Source of the DNA: Streptomyces sp. f51
Lineage (GTDB): Bacteria; Actinomycetota; Actinomycetes; Streptomycetales; Streptomycetaceae
DNA length: 64,000 bases
Direction: 5' to 3'
Assembly (NCBI RefSeq): GCF_037940415.1
Contig: NZ_CP149798.1
Location: forward strand, 4,311,001 to 4,375,000
In this document: positions 9,751 to 20,763 of the stretch, piece after piece
Position numbering within the stretch: position 1 is the first letter of the stretch
Layout of the letters: each line of letters starts with the position of its first letter
Made by a program: the position numbers and the translations under genes
The notes under the pieces: model-generated
The model's input: only the letters and a program-made list of their open reading frames with translations
What the model was told of the DNA's origin: nothing
The model's database searches: none

Positions 9751-10433
9751 CCCCCTCCGCCCCGGACGAGCCCGCGTCGGCGTCGGTGCCGGCCTCGGTG
9801 TCGGTGCCGCTGCCCGAGCCGAAGCGGCTCGGCGCGCTCGCCCGCCTCGCCCCCGAGCCCATGAAGGTGGTCCTGAACTGGGGCCGCCGCTACTCGCTCT
9901 GGGTCTTCAACTTCGGCCTCGCCTGCTGCGCGATCGAGTTCATCGCCGCGTCGATGGCCCGCCACGACTTCATCCGCCTCGGCGTGATCCCGTTCGCGCC
10001 CGGCCCGCGCCAGGCCGACCTGATGGTGGTCTCGGGCACGGTCACGGACAAGATGGCGCCCGCCGTCAAGCGCCTGTACGAGCAGATGCCCGAGCCGAAG
10101 TACGTCATCTCCTTCGGCGCCTGCTCCAACTGCGGCGGCCCCTACTGGGACTCGTACTCCGTCACCAAGGGCGTCGACCAGATCATCCCCGTGGACGTCT
10201 ACGTCCCCGGATGCCCGCCCCGCCCCGAGGCGCTGCTCCAGGGCATCCTCAAGCTCCAGGAGAAGATCGCCCGGGAATCGCTGGGGGAGCGCTACGGATC
10301 CGACGCGCCGCGCCCGTCGACCGCCGCGCTCCAGAGCGGCCTGGTGAAGCCACCGGTCCCTTCCGCTTCCGCGACGAGCGACCCGGGAACGGATCCGGCC
10401 GCCCCCGGTGCACCCGGTGAGGAGGACCGATGA
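9741..10433 (+). CDS. nuoB: Complex I subunit B (N2 cluster subunit)
   Basis: 230 residues. The N2 [4Fe-4S] ligands are all visible: adjacent C62-C63 (ACCAIE), C128 (GACSNCGG) and C158 (VPGCPPRP). The N-terminal 30 and C-terminal about 45 residues (SAPRPSTAALQ...EEDR) are variable, acidic or Ala/Pro-rich extensions. NuoB normally binds NuoD, which is not encoded in this operon. The ATG lies inside the end of nuoA, and the stop overlaps nuoC by ATGA, so translation is coupled on both sides. Confidence 0.95.
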   Translation: MGVTPSAPDEPASASVPASVSVPLPEPKRLGALARLAPEPMKVVLNWGRRYSLWVFNFGLACCAIEFIAASMARHDFIRLGVIPFAPGPRQADLMVVSGTVTDKMAPAVKRLYEQMPEPKYVISFGACSNCGGPYWDSYSVTKGVDQIIPVDVYVPGCPPRPEALLQGILKLQEKIARESLGERYGSDAPRPSTAALQSGLVKPPVPSASATSDPGTDPAAPGAPGEEDR

Positions 10434-12022
10434 CCGTCGGCTGGCTTCCCGGCCCCGCCGAGGAACTCTTCGGCCCCGACGCCACGGCCGAGGACTCGTA
10501 CGAGGTCCTGACCGTCGACGTACCCCCGGCCTCCTGGATCGCGGCCCTGGAGACAGCCCGTGACACCCTGGGCTGCACCTACTTCGACTGGCTGAGCGCC
10601 GTCGACGAACCCGGCACGGGCTTCCGCGTCTCGGCCCACGTCGTGGCCCTGTCCCCGCTGCGCCGCCTCCTCGTCCGTACGACCGTCCCGCACACGGCCC
10701 CGGCGCTCCCGTCGGCGGTCTCCGTCTACGCGGGCGCCGCCTGGCACGAGCGCGAGACCCACGAGATGTTCGGAGTGACGTTCGAGGGCCACCCCGGCCT
10801 CGACCCCCTGCTGCTGCCAGAGGGCTTCGAAGGCCACCCCCTCCGCAAGGACTTCGTCCTCGCCGCCCGCGTCGCCAAGGCATGGCCCGGCGCGAAGGAA
10901 CCCGGCGAGTCCGAGCACGGAGGCCCCAAGCGCCGCCAGATGCTGCCGCCCGGCGTCCCCGACCCCAACGAGTGGGGCCCTCTCAAGGGCCAGCTCCCTC
11001 CTGCTCCGTCCCGCCCGGCCCGCGGCGCGGCCCGCCCGGCCGGCGACCGCCCGGTCCGCAGGACCCGCACGGCGGGGGAGGGTTCGGCGAGCCAGGCACC
11101 GGCGGCCCCTGCCGGCACCGGCGGCACGACGACCCCGGCCGCGGGTGCGGGTGCGGGTGCCGCGGGAGCGGCCGAGGGCTCGGTCGCCGCGGGTGCGGCC
11201 TCCGGTGCCGAGACCGCTCGACCCGCACGCCGATCCCGCAGCGTGAGCCAGGGCTCGGCCAGCCAGCGAACCGAGCAGCAGCCGTCCCCGGCCCCGACCT
11301 CGCCGGCGAGCGAGGACGAGCCGACCGCCCCGACGGCGACGCCCGTCAGAAGGCCCGCCGCACCGCGCGGTTCGGACGCGCCGTGGCACCAGCCGAAGCC
11401 GGCGTTCGACGACACGAAGCCGAAGCCGAACCCGGACGCCGCACCTCCACCGGCACCAGAGCCCCCGTCGGGGTCCGAGCCGCAGTCGGGTCCTGAGCCG
11501 CAGCAGGAGTCCGAGCCCCGGCCGGCGTCCGAGCCGGAGCCTGAGCCGCAGCCGGCGTCCGAGCAGGGGGCCGAGCCACAGCCACGGTCCGAGCCGCTCC
11601 CGGCGTCCGAACCCCGGCCGGGGTCAGAGCCGGACTCCGAGCGGAAGTCCGGCCCCGATGCCGAGCCGCCATCCGAGCCGGATGCCGAGCCGCCATCCGA
11701 GCCGGATGCCGAGCCGCCATCCGAGCCGGATGCCGAGCCGCCATCCGAGCCGGATGCCGAGCCGCCATCCGAGCCGGATGCCGAGCCGCCATCCGAGCCG
11801 GATGCCGAGTCGCCATCCGAGCGGAAGTCCGGCCCCGATGCCGAGCCGGATGCCGAGTTGCCCTCCGAGCCGGACTCCGAGCGGAAGTCCGGGCCGGATA
11901 CCGGGCCGGACGCCGGGCCGCAATCCGGGCCCGATAGCGGGCCGGAGTCCTCGCCCGGTGTGCCCGCTCCGGGTGAGACCCCTGACCCCAGCCCCGAAGA
12001 CCCCTCCGGAGGTACGCAGTGA
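10430..12022 (+). CDS. nuoC: Complex I subunit C with a very long low-complexity C-terminal tail
   Basis: 530 residues, against about 200 for ordinary NuoC. Residues 1-150 form the NuoC domain (CTYFDWLSAVDEPG; WHERETHEMFGVTFEGHP; LLLPEGFEGHPLRKDFVL). From about residue 185 the protein is disordered-looking: first Ala/Pro/Gly/Arg-rich, then Pro/Glu/Ser-rich with tandem DAEPPSEP units, strongly acidic. No NuoD domain is fused. It is linked to nuoB and nuoH by 4-bp overlaps, so the frame through the repeat is maintained and the gene is probably functional. Confidence 0.9.
   Translation: MTVGWLPGPAEELFGPDATAEDSYEVLTVDVPPASWIAALETARDTLGCTYFDWLSAVDEPGTGFRVSAHVVALSPLRRLLVRTTVPHTAPALPSAVSVYAGAAWHERETHEMFGVTFEGHPGLDPLLLPEGFEGHPLRKDFVLAARVAKAWPGAKEPGESEHGGPKRRQMLPPGVPDPNEWGPLKGQLPPAPSRPARGAARPAGDRPVRRTRTAGEGSASQAPAAPAGTGGTTTPAAGAGAGAAGAAEGSVAAGAASGAETARPARRSRSVSQGSASQRTEQQPSPAPTSPASEDEPTAPTATPVRRPAAPRGSDAPWHQPKPAFDDTKPKPNPDAAPPPAPEPPSGSEPQSGPEPQQESEPRPASEPEPEPQPASEQGAEPQPRSEPLPASEPRPGSEPDSERKSGPDAEPPSEPDAEPPSEPDAEPPSEPDAEPPSEPDAEPPSEPDAEPPSEPDAESPSERKSGPDAEPDAELPSEPDSERKSGPDTGPDAGPQSGPDSGPESSPGVPAPGETPDPSPEDPSGGTQ
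11657..11824 (+). repeat. 24-bp tandem repeat inside nuoC
   Basis: Six perfect 24-bp units (11657-11800) and a seventh variant (11801-11824), each encoding DAEPPSEP (last DAESPSER). Flanking sequence (11460-11960) holds many decayed relatives such as SEPQSGPEP. The length is in frame, and the perfect identity implies recent expansion. Confidence 0.9.
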
Positions 12023-12987
12023 ACGACGCTCTCGACGTCGCCCTCCGCCTCCTCGTCGTCTTCGTCGTGTTCCTGACGTTCCCCCTGATCGTCGGCCAGA
12101 CCGAGCACAAGGTGATGGCCCACATGCAGGGCCGCCTCGGCCCGATGTACGCGGGCGGCTTCCACGGCTGGGCCCAGCTCGTCGCGGACGGCGTGAAGTT
12201 CGCGCAGAAGGAGGACATCGTCCCCGCGGGCGCGGACCGGCGTATCTTCCAGCTCGCCCCCGCGGTGGCCCTCCTCCCGTACCTCCTGGTCCTCCTCGCC
12301 ATCCCGATCGGCCCGGGCGAGGGCGCGGTCGGCGAGGTCGTCGACGCGGGCATCTTCTTCGTCCTCGCCGTCATGGGCGTGGGCGTCCTCGGCTCGCTCA
12401 TGGCCGGCTGGGCGTCGGCCAACAAGTTCTCCCTCCTCGGCGGCCTGCGCACCGCCGCCCAGCTCCTCGCGTACGAACTCCCGATGCTCCTGACCGCGGC
12501 CTCGGTCGCGATGGCGGCGGGCACGGTCTCGCTCCCCGGCATCGTGGACGCCTTCCGCTGGTGGTGGCTGCCCTGGCAGATCGTCGGCGCGATCGTGTTC
12601 TTCGTCGCCGGCCTCGCCGAACTCCAACGGCCTCCCTTCGACATGCCCGTCGCCGACTCCGAGATCATCTTCGGCGCGTACACCGAGTACACCGGCCTGC
12701 GTTTCGCCCTGTTCCTGCTCGCCGAGTACGCCGGGATCGTCGTCCTGTGCGGCCTGACCACCGTCCTCTTCCTGGGCGGCTGGCACGGCCCCTGGGGCGC
12801 CGACGGCCTCGGCTGGGTCTGGACCCTCCTCAAGGCCGCGGTCCTCGCCTTCGTCGTCATCTGGCTCCGCGTCACCTACCCCCGCCTGCGCGAGGACCAG
12901 CTCCAGAAACTCTCCTGGACCCTCCTCGTCCCCCTGTCCCTCGCCCAGATCGCCCTCACCGGCATCGTCAAGGTGGTGATCGCGTAA
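12019..12987 (+). CDS. nuoH: Complex I subunit H
   Basis: 322 residues with about eight membrane helices. Signature motifs are KVMAHMQGRLGPMYAG, the acidic E-channel loop ELPMLLTAASV, and ELQRPPFDMPVADSEIIFGAYTEYTG. NuoH forms the quinone chamber roof and the link to the peripheral arm. It starts at a GTG overlapping the nuoC stop by 4 bp, directly after nuoC; in a standard operon nuoD, E, F and G would lie between them. Confidence 0.95.
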   Translation: MNDALDVALRLLVVFVVFLTFPLIVGQTEHKVMAHMQGRLGPMYAGGFHGWAQLVADGVKFAQKEDIVPAGADRRIFQLAPAVALLPYLLVLLAIPIGPGEGAVGEVVDAGIFFVLAVMGVGVLGSLMAGWASANKFSLLGGLRTAAQLLAYELPMLLTAASVAMAAGTVSLPGIVDAFRWWWLPWQIVGAIVFFVAGLAELQRPPFDMPVADSEIIFGAYTEYTGLRFALFLLAEYAGIVVLCGLTTVLFLGGWHGPWGADGLGWVWTLLKAAVLAFVVIWLRVTYPRLREDQLQKLSWTLLVPLSLAQIALTGIVKVVIA

Positions 12988-12989
12988 CC

Positions 12990-13559
12990 ATGGCCCCCAT
13001 TCCTGGCTCCGGCCTCGCCAAGGGCCTGGCCGTCACCCTTCGCACGATGACGAAGAAGACCGTCACCGCGCAGTACCCGGACGTCCAGCCCGAACTCCCG
13101 CCCCGCACCCGTGGAGTCATCGCCCTCTTCGAGGAGAACTGCACGGTCTGCATGCTGTGCGCCCGCGAGTGCCCGGACTGGTGCATCTACATCGACTCCC
13201 ACAAGGAGACGGTCCCGCCCGCCGCCCCGGGTGGCCGCGAGCGCAGCCGCAACGTCCTCGACCGCTTCGCCATCGACTTCGCCCTGTGCATGTACTGCGG
13301 TATCTGCATCGAGGTCTGTCCTTTCGACGCGCTGTTCTGGACTCCGGAGTTCGAGTACGCGGAGACCGACATCCACGAACTCACCCACGAGCGCGACAAG
13401 CTCCGCGAGTGGATGTGGACCGTCCCGGCCCCGCCCGCCCTCGACCCCGGTGCCGAGGAGCCCAAGGAGATCGCGGCCGCCCGCAAGACCGCCGACAAAC
13501 TCGCGGCCGAACAGGCGGCCCAGGCCGAGGCGTCCGATCCGCAGGAGGGGCAGTCGTGA
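12990..13559 (+). CDS. nuoI: Complex I subunit I (two [4Fe-4S] ferredoxin-like)
   Basis: 189 residues. Both cluster motifs are complete: C51-x2-C54-x2-C57-x3-C61 and C100-x2-C103-x2-C106-x3-C110, each ending in Pro, for clusters N6a and N6b. The C-terminal about 45 residues are an Ala/Glu-rich extension. With NuoB it gives the electron wire to quinone. In this NuoEFG-less operon NuoI is the most likely point of electron entry from a soluble ferredoxin (inference). The start is 2 bp after the nuoH stop. Confidence 0.95.
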   Translation: MAPIPGSGLAKGLAVTLRTMTKKTVTAQYPDVQPELPPRTRGVIALFEENCTVCMLCARECPDWCIYIDSHKETVPPAAPGGRERSRNVLDRFAIDFALCMYCGICIEVCPFDALFWTPEFEYAETDIHELTHERDKLREWMWTVPAPPALDPGAEEPKEIAAARKTADKLAAEQAAQAEASDPQEGQS

Positions 13560-14221
13560 CCTTCGCAGCAGCCACGGCCACGGCGGCCCACGCGGCGGCC
13601 ACCGGCGCCGCCGGGCACCACGGCTTCCTCTCCCCGACCGGCGTCGAGATCGCCTTCCTCCTCGTCGGCCTGCTCACCTTCGGCGCCGCGGTCGTCACCG
13701 TCACCACCAAGCAGCTGGTGCACGCCGCGTTGTGGCTGGTGGTCGCCCTCGGCGGCCTCGCCGTCGAATACCTGCTCCTGACGGCCGAGTTCATCGCCTG
13801 GGTGCAGGTCCTCATCTACGTCGGATCCGTGGTCGTCCTCCTTCTGTTCGGTCTGATGCTCACGAGGGCCCCGATCGGCCGCTCCCCGGACGCCGACTCG
13901 GGCAACCGCTGGGCGGCCCTGACCGTGGCACTCGCCTCGGCCGGCGCCCTGGTCTGGGTCGTCGTCGACGCCTTCCGAACGACCTGGGTCGATCTGGACG
14001 GAGCCGCCTCCGGTTCCACCGAGGTCACCGGAGCGAGCCTCTTCCAGAACTGGGTCCTCCCGTTCGAAGCGCTCTCCGTCCTCCTCCTCGCCGCCCTGGT
14101 CGGCGCGATCGTCCTCTCCCGCAAGGCGAAGGCGGACACCGCCGCGGCGACCACGACGGCCACCGCCCCGCGTGTCCCCGGCAGCCGCGACGGCAAGCAG
14201 AACAAGGAAGGTGTCCGCTGA
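13556..14221 (+). CDS. nuoJ: Complex I subunit J
   Basis: 221 residues from a GTG overlapping the nuoI stop (GTGA). An Ala/His-rich N-terminus (about 25 residues) precedes five membrane helices, including AALWLVVALGGLAVEYLLLTAEF with the Glu-bearing pi-bulge helix and WVQVLIYVGSVVVLLLFGLML. It is part of the proton channel linking NuoH and NuoK. The C-terminus is a short Ala/Thr-rich tail. The stop and the nuoK start share one base (TGATG). Confidence 0.93.
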   Translation: MTFAAATATAAHAAATGAAGHHGFLSPTGVEIAFLLVGLLTFGAAVVTVTTKQLVHAALWLVVALGGLAVEYLLLTAEFIAWVQVLIYVGSVVVLLLFGLMLTRAPIGRSPDADSGNRWAALTVALASAGALVWVVVDAFRTTWVDLDGAASGSTEVTGASLFQNWVLPFEALSVLLLAALVGAIVLSRKAKADTAAATTTATAPRVPGSRDGKQNKEGVR

Positions 14222-14597
14222 TGCACCTCGCCTATCCCGCCGTCCTCGCCGCCCTCCTGTTCAGCACGGGCCTGTACGGAGTCCTGGCACGCCGCAACGC
14301 GATCCTGGTCCTGATGTCGGTCGAGCTGATGCTCAACGCCGTCAACCTGAACCTCGTCGCCTTCGACGTCTGGCTCTCCAGAGCGGCCCGCGACACGCTG
14401 CACTCCGGTCAGGCCCTGACCCTGTTCACCATCGCCATCGCCGCCGCCGAGATCGGCATCGGCCTGGCGATCGTCCTCGCCGTGTACCGCAACCGGGGCA
14501 CCTCGGACATCGACAAGCTCCGCGACACCGCCGAGGGCCACGGCCCCGACGACCCCGACAGCGACGCCCCCGCGGCCGAGAAGGCTGAGGCCACCGC

Positions 14598-14601
<4 letters not shown>
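14221..14601 (+). CDS. nuoK: Complex I subunit K (MrpC-like)
   Basis: 126 residues, with three membrane helices in the first 100 and the conserved carboxylates in LMSVELMLNAVNLNL and AAAEIGIGLAIVLAVYR. The final about 25 residues (AEGHGPDDPDSDAPAAEKAE) are an acidic extension not found in ordinary NuoK of about 100 residues. It forms part of the proton pathway between NuoJ and NuoN. It overlaps nuoL by GTGA. Confidence 0.94.
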
Positions 14602-16589
<1,988 letters not shown>

Positions 16590-16595
16590 GCAGGC

Positions 16596-18194
16596 GTGAT
16601 CGATATCAGTGAATCCGTGATGCAGATTCTTCTCGCGTTGATCGTCGTCGGCCCGCTCATCGGGGCCGCCGCCGCCCTTCTCCCGGCCCCGCCGGGACTG
16701 AAGGGGAAGTCGCCCCAACAGGCGGTGCTGCGGCACGGCGTGATCGTCACGGGCGTGGTCCTCATCGCCGCGATCGTCCTCGCGCTCGGCTTCGACCACG
16801 ACCACCCGTCGAAGATGCAGGCCACGACGGACATCAGCTGGATCCCCGCACTCGACGTGCGGATCCACCTCGGCGTCGACGGCATTTCCCTCCCCCTTCT
16901 GGTCCTGACCGCGCTGCTGACCTTCCTCTGCGCGCTGTACTCCTACTTCAAGCAGCAACATGAGCGGCTGACGCCGCGGGCCGCGGGCCCGTCCCCGAAG
17001 GCGTTCGTCGCCCTGCTGCTCCTCCTCGAGTCCGGCATGCTCGCGACCTTCGCCGTCCTCGATCTGCTGCTGTTCTTCCTCGCGTTCGAGACGGTGCTCA
17101 TCCCGATGTACTTCCTCATCGCACGGTGGGGAGGCGCCCAGCGCCAGGCCGCGGCCTGGAAGTTCATCCTCTTCACCCTGCTCGGTTCCGTGGTCATGCT
17201 GCTGGGCCTGCTCCTGATCGGAATCAAGGCGGGCACATTCGACATGGTGGCACTCGCCACTGACAACGGCCGGTCGCTGAGCACATCCGTGCAGGTCATC
17301 GCCGTTCTGGCCATCGGGATCGGGCTCGCGGTCAAGACGCCGATGTGGCCGCTGCACAGCTGGCTGCCCGACGCCCACACCGCCGCCCCGACGGTCGGCT
17401 CGGTCCTGCTGGCCGGCGTCATGCTGAAGATGGGAACGTACGGGTTCGTCCGGATCCTGCTGCCCATCACGCCGGACGGATTCCGGACCTTCGCCCCCTA
17501 CCTCGCGGCCTTCGCCGTGGTCGGGATCATCTACGGATCCCTGGCCTGCCTGGCCCTGGCCAAGCAGGGCGCGAGGGGCGACCTCAAGCGGCTCATCGCC
17601 TACTCCTCCGTCGGCCACATGGGCTTCGTCCTGCTCGGCATCTCGACCATGACCGCGACCGGCGTGAACGGCGCGCTGTTCGCCAACATCGCCCACGGCC
17701 TCATCACCGGCCTCCTCTTCTTCCTCGTCGGAGCGCTGAAGGACCGTACGGGCACCACCGACCTCGACACGCTCGCCGAGGAGTCGGGCGCCGCGCTGTA
17801 CGGCAAGGCGCCGCACCTCGGCGGCCTGCTGGCCTTCGCGGCCGTCGCCTCGCTCGGACTGCCGGGCCTCGCCGGGTTCTGGGGCGAGATGCTGGCCATG
17901 TTCGGCGCGTTCGAACCCGCCTCCGGCCTCAGCCGACCCGCGTATCTGACGTTCATGACGATCGCCGCGTTCGGCACACTGCTCACCGCCGCGTACATGC
18001 TCATCGTCGTACGCCGTGTCTGCATGGGCCCGAAGGCCCAGGAGTCGCCGAAGCTCATCGACGTCCAGACCTACGAGTTCGCCGCCTGGACACCGCTCGT
18101 CGCCCTCACCGTCGTCGCCGGTCTGTGGCCCCGGGCCCTGCTCGGTCTGACCGACCCGGCCGTACAGCAGCTCCTCGCAGGAGGCACCCGATGA
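16596..18194 (+). CDS. nuoM: Complex I subunit M (antiporter-like)
   Basis: 532 residues, about 14 membrane helices. Motifs are FLAFETVLIPMYFLIARWGG (Glu of the channel), HSWLPDAHTAAPTVGSVLLAGVMLKMGTYG and LKRLIAYSSVGHMGFVLLG. The GTG start lies 6 bp after the nuoL stop. The first residues (MIDISESVMQIL) include a second possible start at codon 9. It is a proton-pumping subunit between NuoL and NuoN. Confidence 0.95.
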   Translation: MIDISESVMQILLALIVVGPLIGAAAALLPAPPGLKGKSPQQAVLRHGVIVTGVVLIAAIVLALGFDHDHPSKMQATTDISWIPALDVRIHLGVDGISLPLLVLTALLTFLCALYSYFKQQHERLTPRAAGPSPKAFVALLLLLESGMLATFAVLDLLLFFLAFETVLIPMYFLIARWGGAQRQAAAWKFILFTLLGSVVMLLGLLLIGIKAGTFDMVALATDNGRSLSTSVQVIAVLAIGIGLAVKTPMWPLHSWLPDAHTAAPTVGSVLLAGVMLKMGTYGFVRILLPITPDGFRTFAPYLAAFAVVGIIYGSLACLALAKQGARGDLKRLIAYSSVGHMGFVLLGISTMTATGVNGALFANIAHGLITGLLFFLVGALKDRTGTTDLDTLAEESGAALYGKAPHLGGLLAFAAVASLGLPGLAGFWGEMLAMFGAFEPASGLSRPAYLTFMTIAAFGTLLTAAYMLIVVRRVCMGPKAQESPKLIDVQTYEFAAWTPLVALTVVAGLWPRALLGLTDPAVQQLLAGGTR

Positions 18195-19690
18195 GTTCCC
18201 TGGTCCAGTCCGTCGACTGGCTCGCCATCGCGCCGCCCACCGTGGCCGCGGTCGTCGGACTCGCCGTGCTCGTCACCGACCTCTTCATCGGCGACGCGAG
18301 GAAGGCCGTACTCGGCTGGATGTCCGTCGCCGGACTCGCCGCGTCCGCGCTGTTGCTGCTGCCCCTGCGCAACGGCGACCGGGCCGCCTTCTGTCTGACC
18401 GGCGCCACCGACACGTGCAGCTACGTGGCGGACCGCTTCACCCTGGTCATCCAGCTCCTGGTACTCGGCGGCGCGCTCCTCGTCGCCCTGCTGTCGGTCA
18501 CGGCCCTGAAGGACGCCGACAGGGAACTCCCCGAGGGGGAGTACTGGTTCCTGCTGCTCTCCTCGGCCGCCGGCGCCGCCCTCCTGCCCGCCTCCCGCGA
18601 CCTCGCGACCCTCATCGTCGCCCTGGAGGTCGCCTCGCTGCCCGCGTTCGCGCTCGTCGGCATCAAACGCGGCGACAGGAAGTCCTCGGAAGCGGCCCTG
18701 AAGTTCTTCCTCTCCTCCGTCACCGCGACCGCCGTCAGCCTCATGGGCGTCAGCTTCGTCTACGCGACGACGGGCACCCTCCACCTGACCCGGATCGCGG
18801 ACCGGATCCAGCACGTCGACGGGCAGTTCCACACCCTCGCCCAGACGGGCGTCGTCCTCACCCTGGTCGGCTTCGCCTTCAAGACGGCCGCCGTGCCCTT
18901 CCACTTCTGGGTGCCCGACACCTACGTAGGGGCGCCCCTGCCGATCGCCGCCTATCTGTCGGTCGTCGGCAAGGCGGTCGGCTTCTCCGGGCTCATCCTC
19001 GTCACCGTCGTCGCCTTCCCCTCGTACGCGGACGTCTGGGGCCCGGCGCTGGCGGGCCTGGCGGCCCTGACGATGACCGTCGGCAACGTCGGCGCCCTGC
19101 GGCAGCGCTCCACGCGCGCGTACAGCGCGGTACGGCTGCTCGCCTGGTCCTCCGTCGGCCAGGCCGGCTACCTCCTGGTCCCGATCGCGGCCGCCGCCTA
19201 CTCCAAGGACGCCCAGAAGGCCATCGGCTCCACGGTCGCCTACGCCCTCATGTACGCGGCGGTCAACCTCGGCGCCTTCGCCGTGGCCGCCCTGGTGGGC
19301 CGCCAAAGCCCCCTGAACCGCGTCAGCGACTACCGGGGCCTGTACGCCGAGAGCCCCCTGTCCGCCCTGGTCCTCGGCTTCTTCCTGCTCTGCCTCGCCG
19401 GACTGCCGCCGGGCATCATCGGCCTCTTCGCCAAGGTGACCGTCTTCTCCGCGGCCGTCGACGCCGGGCTCGGCTGGCTCGCCGTCGTCATGGCCGTCAA
19501 CGTGGTGATCGCGCTCGTCTACTACCTCCAGTGGACCGCGCTGCTCTTCCGTGCCCCCGAGGGCGAGCCGGGCACGCACCGCGCACCGGTTCCCCTCACC
19601 GCGGCCATCGCCCTGACGGCCGTCCTCGGAATCGTCCTGTCCGGGGCGCCCCAGCTGATCCTCCGCTTCTCACAGACCGTCCTCTTCTGA
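18191..19690 (+). CDS. nuoN: Complex I subunit N (antiporter-like)
   Basis: 499 residues, about 14 membrane helices, with ASLPAFALVGIKRGDRKSSEAALKFF (channel Glu/Lys), PFHFWVPDTYVGAPLPIAAYLSVVGKA and LLAWSSVGQAGYLLVPIA. Last gene of the operon; ATGA overlap with nuoM. A hairpin at 19739-19763 follows. With L and M it completes the three-pump membrane arm, so proton translocation should be intact even though the NADH-oxidising module is absent. Confidence 0.95.
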   Translation: MSSLVQSVDWLAIAPPTVAAVVGLAVLVTDLFIGDARKAVLGWMSVAGLAASALLLLPLRNGDRAAFCLTGATDTCSYVADRFTLVIQLLVLGGALLVALLSVTALKDADRELPEGEYWFLLLSSAAGAALLPASRDLATLIVALEVASLPAFALVGIKRGDRKSSEAALKFFLSSVTATAVSLMGVSFVYATTGTLHLTRIADRIQHVDGQFHTLAQTGVVLTLVGFAFKTAAVPFHFWVPDTYVGAPLPIAAYLSVVGKAVGFSGLILVTVVAFPSYADVWGPALAGLAALTMTVGNVGALRQRSTRAYSAVRLLAWSSVGQAGYLLVPIAAAAYSKDAQKAIGSTVAYALMYAAVNLGAFAVAALVGRQSPLNRVSDYRGLYAESPLSALVLGFFLLCLAGLPPGIIGLFAKVTVFSAAVDAGLGWLAVVMAVNVVIALVYYLQWTALLFRAPEGEPGTHRAPVPLTAAIALTAVLGIVLSGAPQLILRFSQTVLF

Positions 19691-19738
19691 AACACCACTC
19701 CCCGAGGGCCGCATCACGGGGTACGCGTGCGGGGGAAC

Positions 19739-19763
19739 GGCCGTCCGCATCACCCGGACGGCC
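19739..19763 (+). terminator. Hairpin after the nuo operon
   Basis: GGCCGTCCG (19739-19747) and CGGACGGCC (19755-19763), 9-bp perfect stem with a 7-nt loop, 48 bp past the nuoN stop. Confidence 0.65.
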
Positions 19764-19786
19764 CACGCCCCGGGCAGCGCGCACAA

Positions 19787-19813
19787 GGGAACTAGTGCTT
19801 CCCGTCTGGCGTT
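19787..19813 (+). promoter_or_regulatory. Candidate ECF-sigma (SigR/SigE-like) promoter upstream of htpX
   Basis: GGGAAC (19787-19792), exactly 18 nt, then GTT (19811-19813). This resembles the GGAAT-N18-GTT pattern of Streptomyces SigR promoters and other ECF promoters. It lies about 87 bp before the htpX start. The last base of the -35 differs (C for T). Confidence 0.4.
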
Positions 19814-19899
19814 GACCTGTACGGGAGGGTCCACTGAAGAGTGGAAGCAGACCATCAGCAAGCAAAGGGTTCCCCCGCCGCACGACTTGGAGGGCTACC

Positions 19900-20763
19900 G
19901 TGCACCGCCGGCACAATGGGCTCAGGACAGCCGTACTCCTCGGGGGACTGTCCGCACTCATCATCGTCATCGGCAGCTTCTTCGGGCGCACCGGCCTGAT
20001 CGTCGCCCTGTTCATCGCGATCGCGACGAACGCGTACGCGTACTGGAACAGCGACAAACTGGCTCTACGCGCGATGCGCGCCCGCCCGGTGAGCGAGTTC
20101 GAGGCCCCGGCCCTGTACCGCATGGTCCGTGATCTCTCCACGCAGGCCCGCCAGCCCATGCCGCGCCTGTACATCTCGCCGACGGAAGCGCCGAACGCCT
20201 TCGCGACGGGCCGCAACCCGCGCAACGCGGCCGTGTGCTGCACCGAGGGGATCCTGCGCATCCTGGACGAGCGGGAGTTGCGCGGTGTCATCGGCCACGA
20301 ACTCAGCCACGTCTACAACCGCGACATCCTGATCTCGTCCGTGGCCGGTGCCCTGGCCTCGGTGATCATGTTCCTCGTCAACTTCGCCTGGCTGATCCCG
20401 GTCGGCCGGTCCAACGACGACGACGGCCCCGGCATTCTCGGAATGCTCCTGGTCATGATCCTGGGCCCGCTCGCCGCTTCCCTCATCCAGCTCGCCATCA
20501 GCCGCTCCAGGGAGTACGAGGCGGACGCGTCCGGTGCCCAGCTCACCGGCGACCCCCTCGCCCTCGCGAGCGCGCTGCGCAAGCTCGACGCGGGCACGAA
20601 GCAGCTGCCGCTGCCTCCCGAGCCGCGCATCGAGACCGCGAGCCACATGATGATCGCAAACCCATTCCGCCCGGGACAGGGAATGTCGAAGATGTTCTCT
20701 ACGCATCCGCCGATGGCGGAGCGGATCGCCCGGCTCGAGCAGATGGCAGGTCGTCAGCAATGA
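19900..20763 (+). CDS. htpX: M48 membrane metalloprotease HtpX
   Basis: 287 residues. Two N-terminal membrane helices (TAVLLGGLSALIIVIGSFFG; LIVALFIAIATNAYAYW), zinc motif HELSH at residues 133-137 and the downstream Glu ligand region SREYEADASG, with a second pair of hydrophobic segments between them. HtpX degrades damaged membrane proteins with the catalytic site facing the cytosol. The GTG start has GGAGG upstream. The stop overlaps the yccF-like gene by ATGA. The promoter pattern upstream suggests stress control. Confidence 0.93.
   Translation: MHRRHNGLRTAVLLGGLSALIIVIGSFFGRTGLIVALFIAIATNAYAYWNSDKLALRAMRARPVSEFEAPALYRMVRDLSTQARQPMPRLYISPTEAPNAFATGRNPRNAAVCCTEGILRILDERELRGVIGHELSHVYNRDILISSVAGALASVIMFLVNFAWLIPVGRSNDDDGPGILGMLLVMILGPLAASLIQLAISRSREYEADASGAQLTGDPLALASALRKLDAGTKQLPLPPEPRIETASHMMIANPFRPGQGMSKMFSTHPPMAERIARLEQMAGRQQ

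Noticed and set aside
10726..12786. Long antisense open frames over the nuoC repeat
   Set aside because: The 24-bp repeat lacks stops in several frames; sense frame matches the NuoC domain and operon overlaps.
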